A model generated the notes under the pieces. It made no database searches and was not told the origin of the DNA. It saw nothing but the letters and a program-made list of their open reading frames with translations. Made by a program: the position numbers and the translations under genes. A stretch of 64,000 bases of DNA from contig NZ_CP113519.1 in assembly GCF_026723825.1 (NCBI RefSeq), forward strand, positions 186,001 to 250,000. Reading direction: 5' to 3'. Below, piece by piece: positions 35,058-43,381 of this stretch (position 1 is the first letter of the stretch; each line of letters opens with the position of its first letter). This DNA comes from Pseudomonas sp. GOM7 (GTDB lineage: Bacteria > Pseudomonadota > Gammaproteobacteria > Pseudomonadales > Pseudomonadaceae).

Positions 35058-36392
35058 TTACCCGAATACTAGTATGCTCAATATTATTAATATTAAAGTT
35101 GCATATATAGAGTCAATGACTCTCTTTATTCGGCCATAGTTTTCAATTGCCTCTCTGATAGGGCGCCTTGATATTTTTTTAAGCTCGCTTTCGGGAACTA
35201 GGGAACTAAGGCCTTTACTCCAGCTTCTGCGGAATCTTATCTGGGTGCGAATGAATATTTTGTTCTGGTAGCCAGTGAGAAGAATGCTAGTTGCTAGCCA
35301 AGCAATCGTTGCTACTAGCAGAAATGATGCACTTTCCTTGGTGATAATGCTTTTTGCAATCAGCGTTTGTCTTAATGTTGCAATTATGAATGTTATGCTC
35401 GCATCGCGAAGAAGGCTGGATGTAAGGGCGCTTGTTTTGTCAATTATTTTGTTGGTTTCATCGGATACTGTTTTTCGAATGTCGGTTATTGCTTTTAGTA
35501 GCTCGCCAGTTTTAACTAGTAAGTGATTTTTATAGTCTTCTCGAGAGCTTGAGAGAGAGGGTTTAATAGTTCTTGAAATGTATCTGATCCAGGGTTCAGA
35601 TTTTTTGGGGTCGTTGTGGGAGAGTCGCTGGCATAGCAGTGTATGCCTTATCTCGGCTTCTCTCGATGTTTCAAAAATCCAATTGAGAGCGTCGTGAATG
35701 TTGGAGTGTTCGTCTCGTGTGATTGCTATGGCGCGGTTGTCATGCTGTAGGTCTAAGGTCTTACTTCCTTTAATTGAGTAATGTGTATTTCCATCGATGA
35801 CTGATATTTCAGATGCTAAGAGTATGGATGCTTTAGGTGTGGCAATATCTAGCCATTTTAAAAATAAATCATCAAGCATGTCGGGCTTGCAAGGGGTTAT
35901 CCAAAATAAGTGGTGGTAGTTGATTTGTGAGCCTGTATAGTCTTTTATTATTTTTCTGGGGTCGATTAGGTCTATGTCTCTCTTGTCTTCTTGTGCGCTG
36001 CTTTTGAGGAGATCCCACTTGGAGATGTTGCAGGTCAAAGTCCTGAAATCGTTAATATCTTCATGTATGAAGATATTCTTGGACTTCGCTATCTCGCTTG
36101 ATTCAAGGTTTTTTAAAAATCCTTGAATAGAGAAAAAATAGTTGTCTCCATGAGTTCTGGCTTTGTTGAAAACAACTAATTCGATTTTGAAGTTTGATAG
36201 GTCGTCCAGTGTTGGGAGATTTATCCTTTCATCAAATTCATCGCTTATTTGGAGTGAAAAATTAAAGTCCCCCTGGGCTGCTAGGTTGTTCAGTTCAAAG
36301 GCCAAAAGGTTGTCTACAGCGTTTTGGGGGCGATAAAATGCTGCATCTAATGACTCCCCTTCAAGCGAGAGTCTTGAAAAAATATCAATCAT
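35058..36392 (-). CDS. Unknown protein with C-terminal membrane segments, AT-rich cassette gene B
   Basis: I do not recognise the family. 444 aa from the ATG at 36392, which overlaps the upstream stop by 8 bp (a longer start at 36413 is possible). The first ~320 residues are soluble-looking, with no catalytic motif I can name. The last ~110 carry two or three hydrophobic helices (SFLLVATIAWLATSILLTGY and IDSIYATLILIILSILVFG), and the protein ends inside the last one. Composition is strongly AT-rich compared with everything around it. Translationally coupled to the NA37-like gene, so the two products probably act together at the membrane. Confidence 0.75.
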   Translation of the reverse strand: MIDIFSRLSLEGESLDAAFYRPQNAVDNLLAFELNNLAAQGDFNFSLQISDEFDERINLPTLDDLSNFKIELVVFNKARTHGDNYFFSIQGFLKNLESSEIAKSKNIFIHEDINDFRTLTCNISKWDLLKSSAQEDKRDIDLIDPRKIIKDYTGSQINYHHLFWITPCKPDMLDDLFLKWLDIATPKASILLASEISVIDGNTHYSIKGSKTLDLQHDNRAIAITRDEHSNIHDALNWIFETSREAEIRHTLLCQRLSHNDPKKSEPWIRYISRTIKPSLSSSREDYKNHLLVKTGELLKAITDIRKTVSDETNKIIDKTSALTSSLLRDASITFIIATLRQTLIAKSIITKESASFLLVATIAWLATSILLTGYQNKIFIRTQIRFRRSWSKGLSSLVPESELKKISRRPIREAIENYGRIKRVIDSIYATLILIILSILVFG

Positions 36393-37443
36393 CCGCTTCG
36401 TCTTCCAAGACATACTGGTCGGTGACTATTCGGATTATTTTTTTTGCACCATCCTCTTCAAAGAAGATGTTTTTATCTATGTCACTGCTCGTGTAAATAA
36501 CTCTTACTCCCTCGTAGGTCTGCTTTATTTTCTTGGAGCCTTGCTTTATCGCTTCATGAGATATTTCAAATTTCTCGTTTGATATTTTCTTCTTTTTCAA
36601 GGATGCGGCGAAAGCTTTTCTTACTTTTTCTTCTTTGTGTGCCTCGCCGAAAGCCGCTGTTAGAATTTGCTCGTGATTTTCCGGGTCAAATTCTACGGTG
36701 TCTTTTACAGCTTGCCGTATCTTGCTCTTAAGCCTTCTTCTTATTTCTGGTGGGATTAGAGCTGATTGAGATTTTGCTGTTTCTTCTAGTGCGGCTATAA
36801 GTCTCTCTGTTAATAGTGTGCTTGTGAACAGGCGGTCGGCTTGCAAGTAGATCTTTAGTTTATCGGTAATGTCGCCCTTGTTCCCGCTTCTGTCAGTGCA
36901 GACTATACTGGACTGAGGGCAATTAATATCGAAAAATATGGATTTCTGAATGGCTTTTTTATCTTGTACAAAATTGTTAAGAAATTGGTTGAGGATAGGT
37001 TTTGATTTGCCGTCTTCTAGTGTTTTTGTGGTGTACGAAATTACACTCATGTCGTCATATTTTATTATCGCTCCGTACGTTTTATCTTTATTTTTTATTT
37101 TTAGGAGCATCAGTGCGCCAGGTATAAGCCTTTTGTCTGACTGAAAAAGCTCCTGGAACTTCTCTGCAAGCCGTTCAGATGTATCAACAAAAGCGTGCTG
37201 ACTTGTCAGCGCCGTCTTTACCTGATCCTTTACCCAAGAGTCATCTTGGAATCGGTATTTAGTCCCTTTGATTGTTTCTCTTAATCGGTCAATAAAGAAT
37301 TTAGAGTAATCCTCAGGCGTTTCTACCTCCATGAGAATTTTTGGGGCGTTTAAGTTGGGACTTACTATGTGGAATATTATTCGCTCCAGTTTTGCCTCGT
37401 CTGTGATGTGGTATTCAGTCTCTTCTATATTTTCTTCTGCCAT
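36385..37443 (-). CDS. NA37/NdpA-like nucleoid-associated protein, AT-rich cassette gene A
   Basis: 352 aa. The order of features fits the NA37 (YejK/NdpA) family: an N-terminal IIFHIV segment, GALMLLKIKNKDKTYGAIIKYDDMSV, an acidic mid-part with DRSGNKGDITDKLKIYLQ, a helical region ending ILTAAFGE, then FEISHEAIKQGSKKIKQTYEGVRVIY and a final FEEDGAKKIIRIVTD strand pair. NA37 proteins bind nucleic acid. Similarity was judged by eye and is distant. A TATAAT at 37505-37510 on this strand could be the -10 element. Strong AT bias indicates recent transfer. Confidence 0.6.
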   Translation of the reverse strand: MAEENIEETEYHITDEAKLERIIFHIVSPNLNAPKILMEVETPEDYSKFFIDRLRETIKGTKYRFQDDSWVKDQVKTALTSQHAFVDTSERLAEKFQELFQSDKRLIPGALMLLKIKNKDKTYGAIIKYDDMSVISYTTKTLEDGKSKPILNQFLNNFVQDKKAIQKSIFFDINCPQSSIVCTDRSGNKGDITDKLKIYLQADRLFTSTLLTERLIAALEETAKSQSALIPPEIRRRLKSKIRQAVKDTVEFDPENHEQILTAAFGEAHKEEKVRKAFAASLKKKKISNEKFEISHEAIKQGSKKIKQTYEGVRVIYTSSDIDKNIFFEEDGAKKIIRIVTDQYVLEDEADD

Positions 37444-37505
37444 TATTGGTTTCTTCTTTTAATGTTGATGCATTGTTGTTAGGAAGTGTTAGTGCTGTTT
37501 TAGGA

Positions 37506-38276
37506 TTATAGCCCTTGCATTATTCTGCACTTGGGGAAAGCCGAGCACCCCCAGAGCTTTTTTCCCGCCTTCGGCCCTGTCTTCACCGTGCGAATTAGCA
37601 ATGCATTGCCGCATTTCGGGCATTGCCGTTCGGCTGTGGGTTCACTCCGGCGCTTGAGGTTCTGCACGTGCTCGCGCTGGGTGGCGAGGTTTGGCGCGCG
37701 GCGGCCGGTTTGCAGGGCGTGCAGCATGGCGTCGACTTCAGCCTCGTTGAATACCGGCTGCTGGAATGAGTGGATATAGCGGATAAAGCCGATGCCCTGG
37801 GTGACGTTGGCCGGCACCTCGGTCTTGAAGGTGCTGCCGCCGACGAAGGTGATGACCGAGTGCAGGTGTTCGGGGCTGACGCCCAGAGTGGCTTCCAGTG
37901 CCTTGAGGTGCTTGTAGTTCTGCCGCAGCGGGTTCTGGAATTTGAAGGTGCGTTTGTAGAGCTTCTGCGTCCACTGCGCCTGTTTCTCGCCGCCGAAGAT
38001 CCAGCCGCTCATGTTCTTCGTTTCCAGCACGAAGAGGCCGTATGGCGAGAGGAAGACGTGGTCGATCTGCGTGGTGCCGTCCGGCGTGTTCAGGGTGACG
38101 TTGTGCAGGCGGCGGTAGGTTTGTTTGTCCAGTTGCCAGTGGGCGAACAGGCGCACCAGCAGTTCACCGATCTGCCCCTTGGCCCAGGGCGATTTGAGCA
38201 GGCCGAGCAGCAGGGCTGCTGGGATAAGCCAGGCCAGCATGCCCCACACCTGGGCGACTATCGGGGTGAAATCCAT
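37506..38276 (-). CDS. NERD-domain protein with C-terminal zinc ribbon
   Basis: A 256-aa protein: an N-terminal membrane anchor (WGMLAWLIPAALLLGLL), a NERD nuclease-related domain (GQIGELLVRLF, TQIDHVFLSPYGLFVLETKN with the Asp and ExK of a PD-(D/E)xK fold), and a topoisomerase-type zinc ribbon (CPKCGNALLIRT...KLWGCSAFPKC). The ATG at 38276 gives the membrane anchor as N-terminus. NERD proteins are common in defence and mobile regions. Normal high GC contrasts with the adjacent cassette. Confidence 0.88.
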   Translation of the reverse strand: MDFTPIVAQVWGMLAWLIPAALLLGLLKSPWAKGQIGELLVRLFAHWQLDKQTYRRLHNVTLNTPDGTTQIDHVFLSPYGLFVLETKNMSGWIFGGEKQAQWTQKLYKRTFKFQNPLRQNYKHLKALEATLGVSPEHLHSVITFVGGSTFKTEVPANVTQGIGFIRYIHSFQQPVFNEAEVDAMLHALQTGRRAPNLATQREHVQNLKRRSEPTAERQCPKCGNALLIRTVKTGPKAGKKLWGCSAFPKCRIMQGL

Positions 38277-38446
38277 TTTTCTTCCTTGGGCGGCTGCTTG
38301 AAGGACGGGCGAGCAGATGTGCCGAAATCCAGATGCCTGGCACTGCTTCGGATAATGGCTAATTGCTTTCAAGTGCTCAAGGGGATTGAGACCATCGTCC
38401 TATGGTGCGATGACGCACCAAAGGCTGATCCAGTCGCCTCAGATGC

Positions 38447-39580
38447 TCAGCGTGCTATCTGGTATCGAGTACTGCGCCCTCCACCGGGCAGCCGCTCGAT
38501 ACAGCCCTTCTCCAGCAGGTCGCTCAGATGACGGGTCGCGGTGGCTTTGGAGACCTTGGCCACGGCCTGGTATTGCGCCGCGCTGATGCCGTTCTCGAAA
38601 CCCGCTTCACCGCCATCGAGCAAGCGGTTAAGCACTTTGATCTGCTCGGCTGATAGCGCCTGACTGCGGTGCTTCTGCCAGAAGCGCGCCTTGGCCAGTA
38701 CCCGGTCGATGCGGGCCAGGGCCTGTTCCAGGCTTTTGAGCAAGGTGGCGAGAAACCATTGCAGCCAGGCGGTGATATCCAGGCTGCCTTTCTGGCTGGC
38801 TTCGAGGGTGCGGTAATAGCCGACGCGGTCGTCGAGGATGCTCGCAGACATCGCGTAAAAGCGAATGGCCTGCTGTTCGCCTTGAGCCAATGCCAGATCG
38901 GTGATAGCGCGGGTAAGGCGGCCATTGCCATCATCGAAGGGGTGCAGGGTCACGAACCAGAAGTGGGCGATGCCGGCACGCAGAAAGGGGTCGAGCCCGG
39001 TATCGCTGCGGCTGCTCTCGAACCAGGCGAGAAAGTCCGCCAGTTGTGCTTCCAGCCCGGCGCGGGGTGGGGCCTCGAAATGCACGGTCGGGCGGTCGAT
39101 ACGACCGGAAACCACCTGCCTAGGCTCTTCGCCGCGCAGTGCGCCGATGCGCAGTGGCTGAGCCAGCAGTTGGTCGTCGCTGGGGAATAGCCAGCGGTGC
39201 CAGGTGAACAATCGCTGTATATCCAGCGGCTGTTGATGCGTATGAGTGGCATCGAGCAGCAGCTCTACCAACCCTTCGGAACGGGAGGTGGTGCGGCCTG
39301 CTTCGTTCAGCCCCAGGCGCTTTGCCAGCGATGAGCGCACCGAGTCGACATTCAGTTTTTCACCCTCGATGGCAGAGGAGGTGAGGATGTTCTGCAGCAT
39401 GGCATCCAGGCTGCTCTGTGCTTCGGTATCGCTGCCCACCGCGCCGAGCATGCCGAGCAAGCGCCCTTGTGCCTGGGTGCAGGCGCGCAGCAGCGGGGCA
39501 AGCGCTTCGGTTTGCCAACCGAAGTGCGGCCAGTCGGGCTGCTGCCAGATCCAGAGCGGGTCATTCATAAGGCTGTTCAT
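38447..39580 (-). CDS. Fic-family AMP-transferase with N-terminal DUF4172 and inhibitory helix
   Basis: About 377 aa. The start WIWQQPDWPHFGW is typical of DUF4172-Fic proteins. The active-site loop is intact, HPFDDGNGRLTRA. An inhibitory motif S-x3-E-G is seen in TSSAIEGEKLN, so it is an auto-inhibited class II Fic. The C-terminus is a winged helix (VAKVSKATATRHLSDLLEKGCIERL). Starts at 39613, 39580 and 39568 are possible; the upstream repeat array would overlap the coding region if 39613 were used, so I prefer 39580 or 39568. Confidence 0.88.
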   Translation of the reverse strand: MNSLMNDPLWIWQQPDWPHFGWQTEALAPLLRACTQAQGRLLGMLGAVGSDTEAQSSLDAMLQNILTSSAIEGEKLNVDSVRSSLAKRLGLNEAGRTTSRSEGLVELLLDATHTHQQPLDIQRLFTWHRWLFPSDDQLLAQPLRIGALRGEEPRQVVSGRIDRPTVHFEAPPRAGLEAQLADFLAWFESSRSDTGLDPFLRAGIAHFWFVTLHPFDDGNGRLTRAITDLALAQGEQQAIRFYAMSASILDDRVGYYRTLEASQKGSLDITAWLQWFLATLLKSLEQALARIDRVLAKARFWQKHRSQALSAEQIKVLNRLLDGGEAGFENGISAAQYQAVAKVSKATATRHLSDLLEKGCIERLPGGGRSTRYQIAR

Positions 39581-39583
39581 CTG

Positions 39584-39646
39584 TGAGCCGATTAACGAGC
39601 CTATTCGGCTCATTGGGTGAGCCGATAATGGCGGTTATTCGGCTCA
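39584..39646. promoter_or_regulatory. Array of four TGAGCCGAT-type half-sites upstream of fic
   Basis: Half-sites occur at 39584-39595 (TGAGCCGATTAA), 39603-39612 (ATTCGGCTCA), 39618-39628 (TGAGCCGATAA) and 39635-39646 (TTATTCGGCTCA), alternating in orientation to make two inverted pairs. This fits an operator, plausibly bound by the winged helix of the Fic protein itself. Confidence 0.6.
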
Positions 39647-39815
39647 GTGTCCAATCGTCCCTTGCTCTATAACCTGCCGCGTTCAGTGTGGATTCGCATG
39701 TGGGCAGCAGCTACTCGGAGCGGCTAATCGCTTCGCACCCCTGGCCGTCGCTAGCCGCTGTCCTGCAAGTCGCGAGGCAGGACGAGCATCTGCTCGCCCT
39801 GCCTCGGCCTTGCGC

Positions 39816-40586
39816 TCAACGAGCTGCCTGGGTTTTTTCCACCGCCTGGATGATCACCTTGGCCACGTCGGCCGGGCGTGACTGCTGCGGCACGTGGCTG
39901 GCGGCGAGCTCGGTGGTCTGCGCGCCGATCTTCTTGGCGAAGTCGCGCTGCATCTCCGGCACGATCATGCGGTCATCGCTGGCGACGATGTACCAGGACG
40001 GTTTCTGCTGCCAGGCCGCGACGCTGGTGCGCTCATCGAAGGCGGCTGCGCGGATGGGGCCCTGCGTGGCGGCCATCACCGCGGTCTGCTCGGCCGGCAG
40101 ATCCTGGGCGAAGTCGGTGGCCATGCCCTGGGGCGTCAGGTACAGGAAGCCATTCTTGTCCGCCGCGATCTGGCTCGAGCCCGGCGCGGTGCGATAACCC
40201 TCGTAGAGCTCCTTGCTGGCCTGGCCGACGTTCGGGGCAAAGGCCGCGACATACACCAGGCTGCGCACCTTCTCGTCGGCGCCGGCCTGGCTGATCACCG
40301 TGCCGCCCCAGGAGTGGCCGACCAGTACCACGTCGCCTTCCTGATTGTTCAGTACGCGCTGCGTGGCAGCTACGTCGTCGGCCAGCGAGGTCAGCGGGTT
40401 CTGCACGACGGTGACTTTGATTCCTTTGTTCTGCAAAAGCGGCACGACCTTGGCCCAGTCGGAGCCGTCAGCGAAGGCGCCGTGGACGATGACCACCGAC
40501 GCTTTGCTCTCGGCCGCCTGGCTGCTGGCGGTGAAGAGGGGGCTGGCGATGGCGAGTGCGAGGATGAGGGGCTTGGCGTTGAACAT
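39816..40586 (-). CDS. Secreted alpha/beta hydrolase
   Basis: A 256-aa protein with a signal peptide (LILALAIASPLFTASSQAAE) and an alpha/beta hydrolase fold: VIVHGAFADGSDW (oxyanion region), the nucleophile elbow GHSWGG, and a late catalytic His in ASHVPQQSRP. Close relatives are annotated only as hydrolases. Divergent from the HD-LuxR regulator. Confidence 0.88.
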   Translation of the reverse strand: MFNAKPLILALAIASPLFTASSQAAESKASVVIVHGAFADGSDWAKVVPLLQNKGIKVTVVQNPLTSLADDVAATQRVLNNQEGDVVLVGHSWGGTVISQAGADEKVRSLVYVAAFAPNVGQASKELYEGYRTAPGSSQIAADKNGFLYLTPQGMATDFAQDLPAEQTAVMAATQGPIRAAAFDERTSVAAWQQKPSWYIVASDDRMIVPEMQRDFAKKIGAQTTELAASHVPQQSRPADVAKVIIQAVEKTQAAR

Positions 40587-40685
40587 GATTGAATCTCCTG
40601 TGCTTGGGGGAGTTCAGTGTCGATAATGCGCCGGTGTCGCGGTATCGGTCGTTTATCCGAGGCGGGCGAAAAAAGGAGAGCTGCA

Positions 40686-42116
40686 ATGCAGGTGAATGAC
40701 GCCGTCGCGCTCGAAGACGCCATGCTGGCCCTAGCCATGGTGGGTGACCTGAGCATGGGCCAGCCCATCGATCAGTCGCGCCGCACCGCGCGTCTGGCGC
40801 AATGGCTGGTGCAGGCCTGTGGCGGCAATCAGGCGCAAGTCGATGCGGCGCGGCAAGTGGCGCTGTTGCGTTGGTCCGGTTGTACCGCCAACGCCGATGG
40901 CTTCATGCGGCTGTTCGGGGATGACGTCGGCGGGCGCCGTGACATGCTCGCGCACACTCTGGATGCGGCCGGCCAGCGCGCCATGCTGCGTACTACACCC
41001 TTGGCCGTGGTGCACTGCGAAGTGGCCGGCGAGGTGGCCCGCACGCTCGACCTGCCGGCGGAGGTGGAGGTGGGGTTGCGGCATATCTTCGAGTGCTTCG
41101 ATGGCAGCGGCCGGCCGCTGGGCCTGCGTCACCCCGACATCCCCGAGGTGGTCTATCCGGTGGTGCTGGCCGGCGATCTGGAAATCCTCTCGCGCGTGCA
41201 TGGCCTGGAAGCAGCATTGCAGTGGATCGGCGCCCAGGGCGATCGGCGTTACCCGGCCGCGCTGGTGGCCGAGCTCACCCGCCAGGCAGCCGACTGGCTG
41301 CACGCCCTGCGCTCGCCAGAGGGCAGCCAGGCCACCAGCGGCGCGGCGGTTGCCCTGACTCTGGTGGGCGATGTGATCGACCTCAAGCTGCCCTGGCTGG
41401 CCGGTCATTCACGCCAGGCCGCAAGCCTGGTGCGCGATGCCGGCTGGCTCTGGGGCTTGCCCGAGCCGCGTATCGAGCTGCTGGCCAAGGCGGCATTGAT
41501 CCATGGCCTGGGCCGTGCGGCGGTGCCCAATCGAATCTGGAGCACACCCGGCCCGCTGCTCGACGGTGACCTCGAATCGGTGCGCCTGGTGCCGTACTGG
41601 ACGCACCGTGCCTGCAGCCAGATCGGCGGCCTGAGCGAGGTCGGGCAACTGGCCGCGCATGCCTACGAGCGGCTCGATGGCAGTGGTTATTTCCGTTCTT
41701 TGAGCGGCGACGCCCTGGGCGCCGAACACCGCCTGCTGAGCGCTGCGCTGGCCTGGCAGGCACTGCGCAGCGAGCGCCCATGGCGCGCTGCATTCAGCGA
41801 TGGCCAGGCCGCCCGATTGCTGCAGGACGAGGCCGAGCAGGGCCGCTTCGACCCACGCGCCTGCCAGGCGGTGATCAATGCCGCACACGGCGAACAGGCG
41901 CCGCTGGCCAGCAAGCCCGGCAACGGTCTGCTCAGCGAGCGCGAGACGCAGATTCTGCAGCGCATCAGCAGCGGGGCGAGCAACAAGGAAGTGGCGCGCG
42001 ACCTGGGCATCAGCCCGAGCACGGTGCGTACCCATGTCGAGAGCGTGTTTCGCAAGCTGCAGTGTTCGACGCGTGCGGCTGCGACCTTGAAGGCGCTGAC
42101 GCTAGGGGTGATCTGA
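40686..42116 (+). CDS. HD-domain protein with C-terminal LuxR helix-turn-helix
   Basis: A 476-aa regulator: HD-GYP-like helical domains (VEVGLRHIFECFDGSGRPLGL, IELLAKAALIHGLGRAAVPNRIW and AAHAYERLDGSGYFR) followed by LLSERETQILQRISSGASNKEVARDLGISPSTVRTHVESVFRKL, a LuxR HTH. Several HD-GYP metal ligands look altered (LIHGLGR in place of the usual HDIGK), so it may sense rather than degrade a nucleotide. The ATG at 40686 follows AAAGGAGAG. It probably regulates the divergent hydrolase. Confidence 0.85.
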   Translation: MQVNDAVALEDAMLALAMVGDLSMGQPIDQSRRTARLAQWLVQACGGNQAQVDAARQVALLRWSGCTANADGFMRLFGDDVGGRRDMLAHTLDAAGQRAMLRTTPLAVVHCEVAGEVARTLDLPAEVEVGLRHIFECFDGSGRPLGLRHPDIPEVVYPVVLAGDLEILSRVHGLEAALQWIGAQGDRRYPAALVAELTRQAADWLHALRSPEGSQATSGAAVALTLVGDVIDLKLPWLAGHSRQAASLVRDAGWLWGLPEPRIELLAKAALIHGLGRAAVPNRIWSTPGPLLDGDLESVRLVPYWTHRACSQIGGLSEVGQLAAHAYERLDGSGYFRSLSGDALGAEHRLLSAALAWQALRSERPWRAAFSDGQAARLLQDEAEQGRFDPRACQAVINAAHGEQAPLASKPGNGLLSERETQILQRISSGASNKEVARDLGISPSTVRTHVESVFRKLQCSTRAAATLKALTLGVI

Positions 42117-42125
42117 GGCGGCGAA

Positions 42126-42305
42126 TCAGTCGCCCCCGCCATCACCGCCCGAGCCGAAATCCCCGTCGCCGAATCCTGGGCTGGAGTCCTGCCCGCTCAG
42201 GCCACTGCGTTTTCTGCCATGAGGGCGGCGTCTTGGCCGCGAGCGTTGCCAGGAATAGATGAAGAGCACCACGAATGTGATGGCGATCAGCGGCAGAATA
42301 TCCAT
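42126..42305 (-). CDS. Small membrane protein with Gly/Asp-rich tail
   Basis: A 59-aa frame: MDILPLIAITFVVLFIYSW forms one helix, followed by a basic segment (RSRPRRRPHGRKR) and a Gly/Asp/Phe-rich tail (FGDGDFGSGGDGGGD). The Gly-Asp tail after a membrane helix resembles small hypothetical proteins of Pseudomonas. Convergent with the HD-LuxR gene, ending 10 bp after it. Confidence 0.65.
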   Translation of the reverse strand: MDILPLIAITFVVLFIYSWQRSRPRRRPHGRKRSGLSGQDSSPGFGDGDFGSGGDGGGD

Positions 42306-42344
42306 GCATGTTCCCCCTGCTACACAGGTACCGATTGCTGGTCT

Positions 42345-42459
42345 GATACAGCTCGGCCATTTCCAGTTGCGTCAACCAGGGCTGACCCTCCATGTCGCGC
42401 AATTTGAACTGCGCCAGGCCGCCTTCCGTGCTGTAGAGAATCGGGTCGCTATTGGCCAT
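42345..42459 (-). pseudogene. RhuM-family N-terminal remnant
   Basis: The frame reads MANSDPILYSTEGG..., then QPWLTQLEMAELYQTS, the N-terminal signature of virulence RhuM proteins (WLTQ..MAELF.T). Similarity stops after about 40 residues, where the sequence passes into the small membrane-protein gene. Only the first tenth of the ~330-aa family remains, so this is a fragment. Confidence 0.65.
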
Positions 42460-42584
42460 GTCAACCACTCACCTCCGGGTCATCCGTAAACGATGCTTGT
42501 TGCCAAGGGGGGGGCGGCGTGTAGCCGCATTCATTGCCACCCCAACGTTATAAGAAGCTCATATTCCCGGGCAACAGAAACGAA

Positions 42585-42608
42585 GAAGCCCGCACGATGG
42601 CGGGCTTC
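42585..42608 (-). terminator. Terminator of the tRNA-Arg fragment
   Basis: A 9-bp perfect stem GAAGCCCGC / GCGGGCTTC, located 6 bp after the 3' CCA end of the tRNA fragment on the same strand. It is the expected tRNA terminator on the chromosomal side. Confidence 0.75.
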
Positions 42609-42613
42609 TGAAA

Positions 42614-42659
42614 TGGCGCATCCGGCGGGATTCGAACCCACGACCCCTCCTTCGGAGGG
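42614..42659 (-). tRNA. 3' fragment of tRNA-Arg (anticodon CCG); probable att site
   Basis: Read on the minus strand the sequence has the anticodon loop CTCCGAA, the 3' anticodon stem, variable loop, a full T arm (GTGGG-TTCGAAT-CCCGC), the acceptor 3' strand CGGATGC, discriminator G and CCA. The 5' half (acceptor 5' strand, D arm, most of the 5' anticodon stem) is missing: pairing stops after two stem bases and no D-loop signature lies beyond. This is the classical footprint of integration at a tRNA 3' end, and puts the island on the right side (above 42659). The intact gene should lie past the other island end. Confidence 0.8.
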
Positions 42660-43135
42660 CAATGCGGTACAGATATTTAGGTTGGCGGCAAAGGTTCAAA
42701 AATGCCTCTAAGTACTGTCCTGCATGGCTTTGGCCTTATCTCGCTGCCTGCAGTTTATAGCTCTTAGCGGTATCTAAGGGTGGTTATCTAGGGCACAAAA
42801 AACGAAATGGGCCCCAGCGATTTTGACACCTAGCCAGCCCCTAGCTCGTCCTGCCGCCTTCTCACCGAACCTGAATTTTGACAAGCGCCTGGCGGCCTAC
42901 GGGCAGCGACTTAGCCCAGCATGGTCATAGGTATTAACACTATCACTAAGGCCTGCCGCTTTGGGCTTCCTCGCGTCCACACAAACCCGTTTTGTTGCCC
43001 TCTGCTGTTGCTTTACATATAGGCAACCCAGGAGTGCGCAGGCCCCAACGTTAGCGATACTTTTCTGGTGGAAGACTCTACCCTCGCAGGGGCCAAGGCC
43101 GTGCAAGATGCGTCGAGGTTAGTGCGGCAGCTAGC
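42660..43135. other. Island left end without recognisable gene
   Basis: No open frame here looks coding: the longest translations lack known motifs. The DNA directly after the tRNA fragment is foreign to the tRNA. It may hold island-end sequences for recombination. Confidence 0.5.
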
Positions 43136-43381
43136 TCACTCGTCCTTGGCGTTTGTCTCGGCGGAGACCTTGTCAAACGACTCCCAGTGGCCAACCAGCT
43201 CATCTACGCGATCAGGGATGCGTGGAGTTTTACTGAGCACCAGGCAACGGGTAGTGCCTACGTACTCTTCAAGCAGATAGAGCGTGTCCCCAACGTCGAC
43301 GCCCATCTCCTGCAGAACGTCGTCGGGTAGGCGAATAGCACCGTCGCCGTCCCAGTCCTCAATCACTACATGATTCCGCAT
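43136..43381 (-). CDS. AbrB/MazE-like DNA-binding protein
   Basis: An 81-aa protein with a SpoVT/AbrB swapped-hairpin domain (DWDGDGAIRLPDDVLQEMGVDVGDTLYLLE) and an acidic tail. Such proteins are usually antitoxins. No toxin gene is adjacent on either side, so it is an orphan or acts as a transcription factor. Confidence 0.82.
   Translation of the reverse strand: MRNHVVIEDWDGDGAIRLPDDVLQEMGVDVGDTLYLLEEYVGTTRCLVLSKTPRIPDRVDELVGHWESFDKVSAETNAKDE

Noticed and set aside
42493..42711. 72-codon plus-strand frame containing GFEPTTPPSEG
   Set aside because: This peptide is the well-known artefact of translating the antisense of a tRNA T arm; the DNA is the tRNA-Arg fragment.
43136..43381. Complete MazEF-type toxin-antitoxin system
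   Set aside because: Only the AbrB-like part is present; no toxin frame lies on either side.
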